Assembly (NCBI GenBank): GCA_019186845.1
Contig: JABARW010000013.1
Span: forward strand, 1-58,078
Reading direction: 5' to 3'
Length of the DNA: 58,078 nt
From: Planctomycetota bacterium
GTDB lineage: Bacteria; Planctomycetota; UBA8742; UBA2392
Shown here one piece after another: positions 51,074 through 58,078 of this stretch. The notes beneath the pieces are model-generated. The model was given only the letters and a program-made list of their open reading frames with translations, ran no database searches and was not told the origin of the DNA. Within the stretch, counting starts at the first letter, position 1; every line of letters begins with the position of its first letter. The position numbers and the translations under genes are program-made.

Positions 51074-51835
51074 TCAGGCGCGATGCTGCAACACCTGCTT
51101 GAGTGCCTGGGCCAACGCTGCTACGGCTTTGCCTTCGGCCGAGACATAGACAAAGCCGGGGCGCGGCTCGCCTTGCCCCAGCACAATCACCGGCAGGTTG
51201 AGAGCGAAGTAGCGCATGTAGTCGGCCATGGCGGAGGCTGAAAAGCCGTTCAGCCGCGCATCGACGATCAGCATCTGGAAACGCTCGCGATCAAGGCGCT
51301 GCAGGGCTTCGTCAAAGGACTCGCTGAAATCAAGGTCGATGCCGGCATCGCGCGGCGCATCAGCCACAGCGCGCCGGTTGGCGCGATCTGTTACGGCTGC
51401 CAGCACGCGCAGGCCATCCTGGAATACCGAGAGGCGGCCCTGGCTGGCGCCCTTGCGCGCGGTCTGGCCGTTGAGGACAGAGGAAAGGGTTCCCAGAAGA
51501 TCCCGCGCCTTGAACGGCTTGACCATGTAGGCCGCAGCTCCGCTGAGATAGGCCTCGAACTCGTCCTCAATAGTGTCCAGAGCGGTCAGAAAGACGATGG
51601 GTATATCCGCCGTGGCTGGCGTTGACTTGATGTTGCGGCCCAGTGTAAAGCCATCCTGCCCGGGCATCATTACATCGCAGACAATCACGTTGAAGCGGCT
51701 GCGCTGCAGGGCATCAAGTGCAGCTGCGGGCGAGTTGGCGATTTCCACGGCGTAGTTGTTGCGCTGCAGCAGCGCCCGGATGATCTCGGTGACCGCCCGG
51801 TTGTCGTCAATCAGCAGTACGCTGGGCATGGGCAA
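51074..51835 (-). CDS. Response regulator with receiver and degenerate second receiver domain
   Basis: 253 aa. The N-terminal receiver has the acidic pair in VLLIDDNRAV, the phospho-acceptor aspartate in VIVCDVMMPGQDG, Thr in VFLTALD and Lys in MVKPFKA. The second half (about 135-250) repeats a receiver-like order (ALQRLDRERFQMLIVDARLN, then LPVIVLGQGEP) but lacks the full active site, so it is probably a pseudo-receiver. No DNA-binding output is attached, and no histidine kinase is in the window. Confidence 0.85.
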   Translation of the reverse strand: MPMPSVLLIDDNRAVTEIIRALLQRNNYAVEIANSPAAALDALQRSRFNVIVCDVMMPGQDGFTLGRNIKSTPATADIPIVFLTALDTIEDEFEAYLSGAAAYMVKPFKARDLLGTLSSVLNGQTARKGASQGRLSVFQDGLRVLAAVTDRANRRAVADAPRDAGIDLDFSESFDEALQRLDRERFQMLIVDARLNGFSASAMADYMRYFALNLPVIVLGQGEPRPGFVYVSAEGKAVAALAQALKQVLQHRA

Positions 51836-51910
51836 ACCCTTTCCCCCGATTCGTTCAGGTTAGCACAATTCCAGCAAACGTCAAATATATAAAATCTCTG
51901 TGGGCCATGT

Positions 51911-51943
51911 GTCAAAAGAAAGGGCCCTCCCGAGGGAGGGCCC
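51911..51943 (-). terminator. Intrinsic terminator of the HTH membrane protein gene
   Basis: On the minus strand GGGCCCTCCC-TC-GGGAGGGCCC is followed by TTTCTTTTG, 23 bases after the stop at 51966. Confidence 0.8.
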
Positions 51944-51965
51944 AGGATTTTCGACTTCGGCTTCG

Positions 51966-53003
51966 CTACTCCGTCTTGGGAGCGGGAGCCGGCGCTGCCG
52001 CGCCGTCACCACTGTCAGTGCCGGAGCCACTGGAGAGGCTTTCGCCCGAGAACTTGCGGATCACATCCTGCCCGGCCCAAACAATGTGCTTGGGCCCAGT
52101 GCCGACCGCAACGGGGATAGGTTTGTTCTGGGCATTGGGGGCACTGAGGTCCACGCGGTAAACGGACGTCTGGATGTCACCGGCGTTGTTCTTGCCCTTG
52201 AGGTGCATGGTGTAGCCCATGTTACCCCAGAAACTGCTCAGCACGTCGTCGGCGCGCACCATGCCAATGGCGGGGAAGGTGCAGAGACCGAACAGGAACA
52301 GAATGAACGTGACGCCCGTGAGCACCTTCCACACGATGGTCTCGTTGGGAACAATCTCAACGTACTTGATCTGCTCCTGAATCTGGACAGGGCCAGGCAT
52401 GCCCATGGGCGGGCCGGAGACGCGTGAAGGCGGAGGCGCCATCTGCGCCGGAGCTTCCTGGGCTTCGTCGAGTTCGTCGAGCTGGTCCACGGGTTCAGTC
52501 TGAAGGCCGAGGTCCTCGTTTTCCTTCAGGTCGAGGTTGCCAGTCTCAATCTTCTGGGTCGCGTCAGCGTCCTGGCCTTCGCCGAAGTCAAGGCCGCCGA
52601 GTTCATCGGTTTCGTCGAAAACCAACTCTTCGGTCAGCGTCGCGTCCTGATCCTCGCCGCCGCCGACATCACCCAGCTCCACCGTGGGAACGCTGGTGGC
52701 GCCGGTGTCCTCGAAGTCCTTGTCGCCGGAGAGATTGCCAAGGTCCAGCAGCGTTTCGTCCGTCTCTTCTTCAACGACCTGCAGGCCCTCGCCACCGACT
52801 TGGGTCTCGCCCAAGTCTACCTGCTGCTCGCCGACGTCCGCCTGACGCGTGGACGCCAGATTCTGGACGTCTTCAGCGCGGAACTTCATGCGGTCTTCGT
52901 CACGGAACGCCCGAATCTGGCCTTCGCTGACTAGCCTCTTCAACTCGTCTTCGTCCATGTCGAGTTCTTTGAGGACTTCATCGAACGAGCGATACTTGGT
53001 CAT
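51966..53003 (-). CDS. Excisionase-type HTH protein with acidic linker and TM helix
   Basis: About 345 aa. The ATG at 53003 has GGAG upstream and starts at a MerR/excisionase-like HTH: SFDEVLKELDMDEDELKRLV, then SEGQIRAFRDEDRMKFRAED. Residues about 55-215 are very acidic low-complexity sequence (repeated DLG, ETDE and VGGE). One TM helix (VLTGVTFILFLFGLCTFPAI) near 255-275 leads to an outer domain of about 75 aa ending in a Ser/Gly/Ala tail. A membrane-tethered HTH of this type is seen in planctomycetes, but its role is unknown; it may be a transmembrane regulator. Confidence 0.75.
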   Translation of the reverse strand: MTKYRSFDEVLKELDMDEDELKRLVSEGQIRAFRDEDRMKFRAEDVQNLASTRQADVGEQQVDLGETQVGGEGLQVVEEETDETLLDLGNLSGDKDFEDTGATSVPTVELGDVGGGEDQDATLTEELVFDETDELGGLDFGEGQDADATQKIETGNLDLKENEDLGLQTEPVDQLDELDEAQEAPAQMAPPPSRVSGPPMGMPGPVQIQEQIKYVEIVPNETIVWKVLTGVTFILFLFGLCTFPAIGMVRADDVLSSFWGNMGYTMHLKGKNNAGDIQTSVYRVDLSAPNAQNKPIPVAVGTGPKHIVWAGQDVIRKFSGESLSSGSGTDSGDGAAAPAPAPKTE

Positions 53004-53194
53004 TGCTCTGGCTCCAAACCACTGGGTTCCACGTGCAGCGGCGCCGCTGACTCCCGCCAGCAACCGCAAGCGCCCAACCGCTGTTGGAACTTCTTATCCC
53101 CACAGAATATGCACTGCAAGGCTCGGCGCAAGCCCTCTTCCCGCCCGATGATGCCGATGTGACAGGGCCAACAAGCGCGCATGGCCCCAAAGTC

Positions 53195-53223
53195 ACAGGG
53201 GCACAGCCAGGCTGTGCCCCTGT
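53195..53223 (-). terminator. Strong hairpin after the 53248-53676 gene
   Basis: ACAGGGGCACAGCC and GGCTGTGCCCCTGT are exact 14-base inverses around one base. It lies 25 bases after the minus-strand stop at 53248; only a weak T-run follows. Confidence 0.6.
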
Positions 53224-53247
53224 CAATCTCTTTTGCCCTGGCTTGCT

Positions 53248-53676
53248 CTACTTCTTCTCGACGATCTTCTTGATCTCGAAGGGGCGCAGCTTTTCCGGGC
53301 TGTTGCCAAGCTGCTGGTGGTTCACCCACTCCAGCTTGAGGTCGTAGGTCACCGTACGGGCCGCCACGAAGAACAGCTCCGCCTTGCCGTCGCCGCCCTT
53401 GGCACGAAGCTGATAGCAGGCCATCTGCAGCGTCTCGGGGTTCGTGGCATCGTCCAGCGGGTTCTTCATCTTGGCCATCACCACAATGTAGTCGTTGTTC
53501 TGGTCAATACGAACCGGCGTCACAGTCCACTCCGGCCCCTGGTCCGAAGCGGCGTGGACCGTCTGGGCTGACCCCGCGAAAGTGTTGTAGGCGTACACCC
53601 CACCGATGACCGACAACATCAGGGCACAGCAGGCCAGCAGCGACACAGCAACAATGGGTAGAACTTTCTTGTCCAT
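53248..53676 (-). CDS. Single-pass membrane or exported protein of unknown function
   Basis: About 142 aa from the ATG at 53676, which has GGAG upstream (an in-frame start 15 codons earlier is less likely). A hydrophobic helix (VLPIVAVSLLACCALMLSVI) anchors or exports a domain of about 105 residues with a beta-rich core (DYIVVMAKMKNPL, LFFVAARTVTYDLKLEWVN) and a Lys-rich C-terminus. Family not recognised. Confidence 0.65.
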   Translation of the reverse strand: MDKKVLPIVAVSLLACCALMLSVIGGVYAYNTFAGSAQTVHAASDQGPEWTVTPVRIDQNNDYIVVMAKMKNPLDDATNPETLQMACYQLRAKGGDGKAELFFVAARTVTYDLKLEWVNHQQLGNSPEKLRPFEIKKIVEKK

Positions 53677-53832
53677 GATTTTTCTCCAGGCGGGCTCAAT
53701 CCGCCAACTGGGGTAAGCCACCGGCTGCGGGGGAAAGGGGAGTCTAAATCAAGGCCCCCCGCGATATCAACTAGTAGTACTCCATCACCCTTTGCTTACA
53801 CCTGCAAAAGAACTGGCATGCAGCCCGACGCG

Positions 53833-54786
53833 TCATCGGGCCGCCAGCACCTGCCGCGCGGCCTGCTCCCCCACCAGGCGCGGCTGTGAAATATGCCCTC
53901 GACTCACGGCGCGGCGCTCGGATGAGCCGTCTTCGGCAAAAAGGGCACCCTCCAGCAGCACTTCACTGCCCTCGGGCACCCAAGCCAGAGCGCCTACGGG
54001 CGCCGTGCAGCCCGCCCCCAGCGCGTGCAGGAATGCCCGCTCACACTCGACGGCGGCGAATGTCCCCGCGTCATGAAGAGGTGCCAGCAGTTCGCGCAGT
54101 GCCCTGTCGTTCTCGCGTATCTCGACGCCCAGGCATCCCTGGCTTACAGCCGGCAGCCACAGGCGCGTGGGAAGGACGAAGACGCCAAAGCGGTCCAGCA
54201 GAGCCCGGTCTGCGCCCATCAGGCCCAGACGCTTGAGACCTGCCAGCGCCAGCAGGGTGGCATCGGCCTTTCCTTCTTCGAGTTTGCGCAGCCGGGTTTC
54301 GACGTTACCGCGAAACTCGATAACCCTGAGGTCCCTGCGACGAGCCAGAAGCTGGGCGCGCCGCCGCAGGCTGGAGCTTCCCACCGTCGCGCCTGGCGGC
54401 AGAAGCTTGAAGGGGTCTTCTGTCAGCTCGTTGGCGGGCTGCTTTTGGCGCAGGATCAGGACGTCGTGCACGTCTTCGCGCGGCGGCGTGCAGCCCAGGG
54501 CCAGACCCGGAGGCAGTTGCGTGGGCAGGTCCTTGAGCGAGTGGACCGCAAAGTCGGCACGCTTTTCCAGCAGGGCGTCTTCCAGTTCCTTGGTGAAGGC
54601 TCCCTTGCCGCCGATGGCCTGAAGGGACTGGCCCAGCTTCGCGTCGCCGCTGGTTTTGACTTCGACCAGCTCGATACGAAGGCCGGCGTGCAGGCGTTCA
54701 AGCTGCGCGGCCACCCAACGCGACTGCGTCAATGCGAGCGCAGAGCCGCGGGAAGCCAACCGAAGGATGGTGGATCGTTGAGCCAT
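53833..54786 (-). CDS. hemC: Porphobilinogen deaminase (hydroxymethylbilane synthase)
   Basis: About 317 aa. It polymerises four porphobilinogens to hydroxymethylbilane for haem and tetrapyrrole synthesis. Motifs: LRLASRGSALALTQSRWVA at the start, FTKELEDALLEKRADFAVHS with LKDLPT, GSSSLRRRAQL and the dipyrromethane-cofactor cysteine in HALGAGCTAPVGALA. The ATG at 54786 begins at the conserved N-terminus; the upstream open frame is not needed. It lies 73 bases downstream of the cystathionine synthase/lyase gene on the same strand. Confidence 0.96.
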   Translation of the reverse strand: MAQRSTILRLASRGSALALTQSRWVAAQLERLHAGLRIELVEVKTSGDAKLGQSLQAIGGKGAFTKELEDALLEKRADFAVHSLKDLPTQLPPGLALGCTPPREDVHDVLILRQKQPANELTEDPFKLLPPGATVGSSSLRRRAQLLARRRDLRVIEFRGNVETRLRKLEEGKADATLLALAGLKRLGLMGADRALLDRFGVFVLPTRLWLPAVSQGCLGVEIRENDRALRELLAPLHDAGTFAAVECERAFLHALGAGCTAPVGALAWVPEGSEVLLEGALFAEDGSSERRAVSRGHISQPRLVGEQAARQVLAAR

Positions 54787-54859
54787 GTGCCTTGGACAGA
54801 GTTGCAGGAATCGAACTGGGCTGCGAGCGGCCGTTCTCAAGAAGAATGGGTCATCGCTG

Positions 54860-56002
54860 CTAGTAGCTGTCGAGTCCTTCGGCCAGGTCCTCGATCAGAT
54901 CGTCGGGATGCTCAATGCCCACGCTGAGGCGAATCAACCCGTCATCCAGGCCGATTTTCTTCCTCATGTCCGCGGGGATACTCGCGTGCGTCATGCTCGC
55001 CGGGTGCTCCAGCAGGCTTTCCACACCTCCGAGACTTTCGCCCAGCGTCCACACCTTGCGCCCGCTGACCACTTTCACGCCGTCGGCCACGCTGCCCTTG
55101 ATTTCAAAGCTGATCATCGCGCCGAAGCGCTTCATCTGCTTGCGGGCCACATCGTGATTGCGGTGCTGGGCCAGGGCCGGGTAGTAAACGCTCTTCACCT
55201 TGGGGTGCTCGGTCAAGAACGTGACGACCTTTTCCGCGTTATCGCAGGCCCGCTCCATGCGCACGGCCAGCGTCTTGATGCCCCGATGAACCAGATAGCA
55301 ATCCAGAGAACCGGGCACCGCGCCGCTGGCGTTCTGGTTGAAGGCGATTTTCTGTGCGAGTTCATCGTTCTTTGTGATCAACGCCCCGAGCACGACATCG
55401 CTGTGCCCGCCCAGATACTTGGTGGCGCTGTGCAGTACAATGTCGGCCCCCAGTTCCAGGGGATTCTGCAGGCAGGGAGTAGCAAACGTATTGTCCACCA
55501 CCGTGATGGCCCCGCGCCGCCGCGCCACGGAAGCCGCGGCCGCGATGTCCGTGATCTTGAGCAGAGGGTTCGAGGGCGTCTCGATGAAGAGCATCCTGGT
55601 TTTGGGTGTAAAGGCGGACTCGATGTTGCCCGCGCGAGTGGTGTCCACGAAGGTAAACTCGAGGCCAAAGCGCCGGTAGGTCTTGTCGAAGATGCGGAAG
55701 GTTCCGCCATAGACGTCGTCGGCCACGACCACATGGTCGCCCGCGCTCAGCAGCTTCATGACGGTGTCAGTCGCGCCCAGACCGCTGGAGTACGCAAAGG
55801 CGCGAGTGCCGTTTTCAATGCTCGCCAGAACGCCCTCAAGCGCGGCGCGGGTCGGGTTGCCGCTGCGGGCGTATTCGTAGCCCTGATGCTTTCCAGGCGC
55901 GAGCTGGGCGTAGGTGCTGCTCATGTTCAGCGGCGGATTGACCGCACCGAAGTTCTTGGAGGGGTCGTAGCCGTCGTGGATGGCTCTGGTGTCGAAGTGC
56001 AT
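54860..56002 (-). CDS. Cystathionine gamma-synthase/lyase family PLP enzyme
   Basis: 380 aa, full length. The PLP lysine is in LHSATKYLGGHSDVVLGA. Other family motifs: YEYARSGNPTR at the active-site entrance, AFAYSSGLGATDTVMKLL, FIETPSNPLLKITDI and LGESLGGVESLLEHPASMTH. It acts in trans-sulfuration: either cystathionine from an activated homoserine plus cysteine (MetB) or cleavage (MetC/CTH); the motifs do not decide between them. A hairpin-rich leader with a possible terminator precedes it. Confidence 0.92.
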   Translation of the reverse strand: MHFDTRAIHDGYDPSKNFGAVNPPLNMSSTYAQLAPGKHQGYEYARSGNPTRAALEGVLASIENGTRAFAYSSGLGATDTVMKLLSAGDHVVVADDVYGGTFRIFDKTYRRFGLEFTFVDTTRAGNIESAFTPKTRMLFIETPSNPLLKITDIAAAASVARRRGAITVVDNTFATPCLQNPLELGADIVLHSATKYLGGHSDVVLGALITKNDELAQKIAFNQNASGAVPGSLDCYLVHRGIKTLAVRMERACDNAEKVVTFLTEHPKVKSVYYPALAQHRNHDVARKQMKRFGAMISFEIKGSVADGVKVVSGRKVWTLGESLGGVESLLEHPASMTHASIPADMRKKIGLDDGLIRLSVGIEHPDDLIEDLAEGLDSY

Positions 56003-56045
56003 GTGTGCCTCACCTGAAATGGTCGGCGCACTTTAGCGAACTCAC

Positions 56046-56113
56046 GGGTCAGAGGTCAGAGGCCAGCACTGAAAAGCAGAACCTAGTCCGCTCCTGCTGC
56101 CTCTGCCCTGCAA
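56046..56113. repeat. Inverted heptamer repeat element upstream of the trans-sulfuration gene
   Basis: Units GGTCAGA, GGTCAGA, GGCCAGC are followed after a spacer by CTGCTGC, CTCTGCC, CTGCAAT of the inverse type. Same 7-base plan as four other elements in the window. Confidence 0.55.
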
Positions 56114-56126
56114 TCTCAAAAAGTGG

Positions 56127-56272
56127 GCCCGGCGCCGCTGGTCAGAGGGCGCCGGGTGGGTGTGGGGATGATTGAGGTGATTCGGATTGCGCCTGCCCGG
56201 CGCCGGGCAAACGCTCCCGCGCTGGCCCTGATAGGTATACGTTTACGGGCCTGACCGCCCGCCTCGAATCAC
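56127..56272 (-). promoter_or_regulatory. Structured leader with possible terminator, upstream of the trans-sulfuration gene
   Basis: On the minus strand GTGATTCG (56272-56265) pairs with CGAATCAC (56184-56177), closing a branched region that contains the palindrome GCCCGGCGCCGGGC (56195-56208). Further down, CCCGGCGCC-11 nt-GGCGCCGGG (56128-56156) is followed by CCCACTTTTTG. An aptamer-like domain then a terminator suggests a riboswitch or attenuator, but I recognise no SAM, SAH or cobalamin consensus. Confidence 0.35.
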
Positions 56273-56764
56273 TCCGAGCCAAGGGCCGCGGCCGAGCAGC
56301 CTCAAACGTTCCGAGGGACCGCAGCCCGAAATTTTCGGCGGAAACTCCGCGTCAGGAGTGTTGTCGGCTGGTTGCCCCGCCGCGCTTGAATGAAAAGCAG
56401 CTCGCCGCTGAAAACATGGAGGTCGCGGTCAGCGGCTGGAGTGCGCCTATCTCTCAGGCGCTGACGCCAATGAGCGAGGACAGCATGTCCTTCCATGAAC
56501 TCAACGAGCACGGCAAGCCGACGTTTCGACCGATTCCCGCGAGGAAGCCACGCCTTGCGCGACGTCGCAGACCGCCTTTGCACGCCAAGCCCTCTGCGGG
56601 CTCTTGTTCTCCCGTCTGGCGCTGCTATCTTCTTTGCCCCGCTCGAAAGAGCGTTTCGCCCGCGCAAGGCGCGGTTCGCGGTGGCCGAACGCCGCGACAT
56701 TCCGGACGTGCGTACGGTCCGCAATGGCAAGTCGGGATTGCCCAATGGGCAACTGAGGAGAACG
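56273..56764. other. Region before rpsD without a convincing gene
   Basis: About 490 bases. Open frames exist on both strands, but none has a plausible start with protein-like composition along its length. The last 50 bases hold the rpsD ribosome site (GAGGAG before the ATG). The rpsD promoter must lie here; I cannot fix it. Confidence 0.4.
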
Positions 56765-57373
56765 ATGGGTCGTTACACTGGCGCAAAGCACCGCATCTCG
56801 CGCCGCTTTGCCGAGAACATCTGGGGCTACAAGAAGACACCGCTGGCCACCCGCCCCTACAAGCCCGGCCAGCACGGCCGCGACGGTCGCAAGAAGAAGC
56901 TCTCCACCTACGGTGAAGGCCTCAACGAGAAGCAGAAGCTGAAGTTCTACTATCAGCTTCGTGAACGCAGCTTCCGCCGCCTGTTCGACAAGGCCATGGC
57001 CATGCCGGGCAACACGGGCGACAACCTGATGCAGCTGCTTGAGCGCCGCCTCGACAACGTTGTTTACCGCCTGGGTTTTGCGCCCACGCCTCGTGCCGCG
57101 CGCCAGTTGGTGGCTCACGGCCACATCAGCGTCAACGGCCGCAAGGTGGACCGTGCCAGCTACACGGTGGACATCGGCGACAAGGTCGCCGTACGCGAGA
57201 AGAGCCGCCAACACCTGCAAGTGCAGGAGGCTGTGGCACAGAAGCCTCAGGTCGTCAGCTATCTCCAGGCCAACCCGGAGAAGTTGGAGGGAGAACTGCT
57301 CCAGATTCCCAAGCGCGACGACATTCCCATGGTCGTCAACGAGCGCGCCGTCGTCGAATTCCTCGGCCGCTAA
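56765..57373 (+). CDS. rpsD: 30S ribosomal protein S4
   Basis: A 202-aa 16S-binding assembly protein. The N-terminus reads MGRYTGAKHRISRRFAENIW and the S4 RNA-binding domain is LLERRLDNVVYRLGFAPTPR followed by AARQLVAHGHISVNGRKVD. The frame is open far upstream, but the ATG at 56765 matches the family start and has GAGGAG. The N-terminal zinc-type cysteine cluster of some S4 proteins is absent (C-minus form). It stands alone, not in the alpha operon with rpsM/rpsK/rpoA. Confidence 0.97.
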   Translation: MGRYTGAKHRISRRFAENIWGYKKTPLATRPYKPGQHGRDGRKKKLSTYGEGLNEKQKLKFYYQLRERSFRRLFDKAMAMPGNTGDNLMQLLERRLDNVVYRLGFAPTPRAARQLVAHGHISVNGRKVDRASYTVDIGDKVAVREKSRQHLQVQEAVAQKPQVVSYLQANPEKLEGELLQIPKRDDIPMVVNERAVVEFLGR

Positions 57374-57388
57374 TCTGCCTCCGAATGC

Positions 57389-57422
57389 ACACAAAGGACG
57401 GGCGAAGGCCCGTCCTTTGTGT
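57389..57422 (+). terminator. Terminator hairpin after rpsD
   Basis: ACACAAAGGACGGGC-GAAG-GCCCGTCCTTTGTGT is a perfect 15-bp stem 16 bases after the rpsD stop, followed by TTCAAA. Confidence 0.8.
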
Positions 57423-57559
57423 TTCAAACGGCAGGCACCCCTGGGGCCGCCAGCCTTAAGGTGGGCGCTCCAAATCCGGCATCTTTGTCATCTTTTGGTA
57501 AGCTGTGGCCCTTGGGGGACACTTGCTTGTGCAGCCCCAGACGTTCCCCTTGAGAACGC

Positions 57560-58078
57560 ATGGCGGACTTGTCCAAACTTGACGACACTGAACTGGTCAA
57601 GCGTTGCCTGACCGGCGACCGTTCGCTTTTTGAAGAAGTCGTCCACCGCTACCAGAACAACATTTACGGCCTTTGCCTTCGAAAGGTTGCCGACCTCGGC
57701 CAGGCCCAGGACATTGTCCAGGAGACCTTTGTCGTCGGCTACGAGAACCTTGCGCGACTGAAAGACCCCTCGCGCCTCAAGCCCTGGCTCATGGGTATCG
57801 CCAGCAACCTGATCCGGGACTATTACAAGCGCCGCAAGCTAGCGGGCCTTCCGGAGGGCCACGATGTCGAGGTCATCGGCCTGGACCCCCTGGAGTCCAT
57901 TGAGCAGCGCGAGCGTCACGAACTGCTCTACCGTGCCATTGCGCGCCTTTCTGAGCGCTACAAGGCTGTGCTGATCAAGCGCTATCTGGAGGAGGCCGAG
58001 TATCCGGAGATCGCTGCCGAACTGGGGCTTTCGGTGGGCGCCGTGGAAGTCTGCATGCATCGGGCACGCAAGGCATTG
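57560..58078 (+). CDS. ECF-type sigma-70 family RNA polymerase sigma factor (3' end outside window)
   Basis: 173 codons are open to the window edge. Region 2 is LVKRCLTGDRSLFEEVVHRY, then AQDIVQETFVVGYENL and LKPWLMGIASNLIRDYYKRR. Region 4 is AIARLSERYKAVLIKRYLEE, then YPEIAAELGLSVGAVEVCMH RARKAL. The ATG at 57560 gives MADLSKLDDTELV, a typical ECF start. The C-terminus and any attached anti-sigma or membrane domain are beyond the window, so the subgroup cannot be fixed. Confidence 0.9.
   Translation, partial: MADLSKLDDTELVKRCLTGDRSLFEEVVHRYQNNIYGLCLRKVADLGQAQDIVQETFVVGYENLARLKDPSRLKPWLMGIASNLIRDYYKRRKLAGLPEGHDVEVIGLDPLESIEQRERHELLYRAIARLSERYKAVLIKRYLEEAEYPEIAAELGLSVGAVEVCMHRARKAL

Noticed and set aside
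54780..54860. tRNA T-arm-like string (CAGTTCGATTCCTGC, minus strand) before hemC
   Set aside because: No matching acceptor stem, D-arm or anticodon arm can be formed, and only 73 bases separate the two genes.
34625..56235. Common string CTGG[TC]CCTGATAGG in the nuoA and trans-sulfuration leaders
   Set aside because: A 14-of-15 match between two places is expected by chance in a window this size, and the surrounding structures differ.
56302..56745. Minus-strand open frame upstream of rpsD
   Set aside because: Arg-rich GC-type frame with no recognisable domain and no convincing start; the region is better left as the rpsD upstream gap.

Overview
This window is GC-rich and densely coded, from a Gram-negative-type bacterium. 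I place it tentatively in Planctomycetota or a neighbouring phylum. The grounds are an ole hydrocarbon cluster, very large exported proteins with GEVED, choice-of-anchor-D, putative-Ig and right-handed beta-helix architecture, a regulator that fuses a sigma-54-type AAA+ domain to STAND and TPR modules, excisionase-type HTH membrane proteins and Cys/TM/Arg C-terminal tails. No rRNA or other decisive marker is present, so the placement is inference.

Layout. (1) 61-10357, minus strand: a nine-gene run reading oleA-oleB-oleC-oleD, a GbsR/MarR-type regulator, a FabF-like ketosynthase, an acyl carrier protein and two CrtI-like FAD oxidoreductases. Several genes overlap by a few bases. OleABCD join two fatty acyl-CoAs head to head into a long-chain olefin. 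The ketosynthase, ACP and oxidoreductases suggest that a dedicated, modified acyl chain is made or desaturated in the same pathway. (2) 10573-26009: a 1248-aa AAA+/STAND/TPR regulator, a consensus sigma-54 promoter, a 1767-aa exported beta-helix/Ig protein, lgt, an XRE regulator and a 981-aa exported GEVED protein. (3) 26073-32582: a small membrane protein, a class II photolyase and two tandem paralogous membrane-anchored proteins with carboxypeptidase-regulatory-like repeats and C-terminal PDZ domains. (4) 32628-34776: nuoABC closed by its own terminator and preceded by about 490 bases of leader carrying many hairpins and a 13-codon mini-ORF with an extended Shine-Dalgarno. (5) 34777-38368: exported proteins and two genes that only make sense if an in-frame UGA is read as selenocysteine (a UxxC thioredoxin-like protein and a TlpA-type WUGPC thioredoxin). 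(6) 38477-44378: rpsO-pnp, a Tat-exported DUF1513-like propeller and an EF-hand protein. (7) 44515-48335: acyl-CoA and redox enzymes (3-hydroxyacyl-CoA dehydrogenase, enoyl-CoA hydratase, quinone-reductase-like MDR) plus hpt. (8) 48565-58078: a repeat-rich exported protein, EVE protein, D-2-hydroxyacid dehydrogenase, response regulator, HTH membrane protein, hemC, a cystathionine synthase/lyase with a structured leader, rpsD and the start of an ECF sigma factor gene.

Short repeats are a second theme. Five elements consist of degenerate 7-nt units running in one direction and then inverted, each with a different unit. Several palindromes sit in frame inside coding genes of the ole region, and a REP pair flanks the last intergenic gap of that cluster. 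The strongest leads are the expanded ole cluster, the two selenoproteins, the regulator/sigma-54 promoter/giant exported protein unit, and the nuoABC leader.
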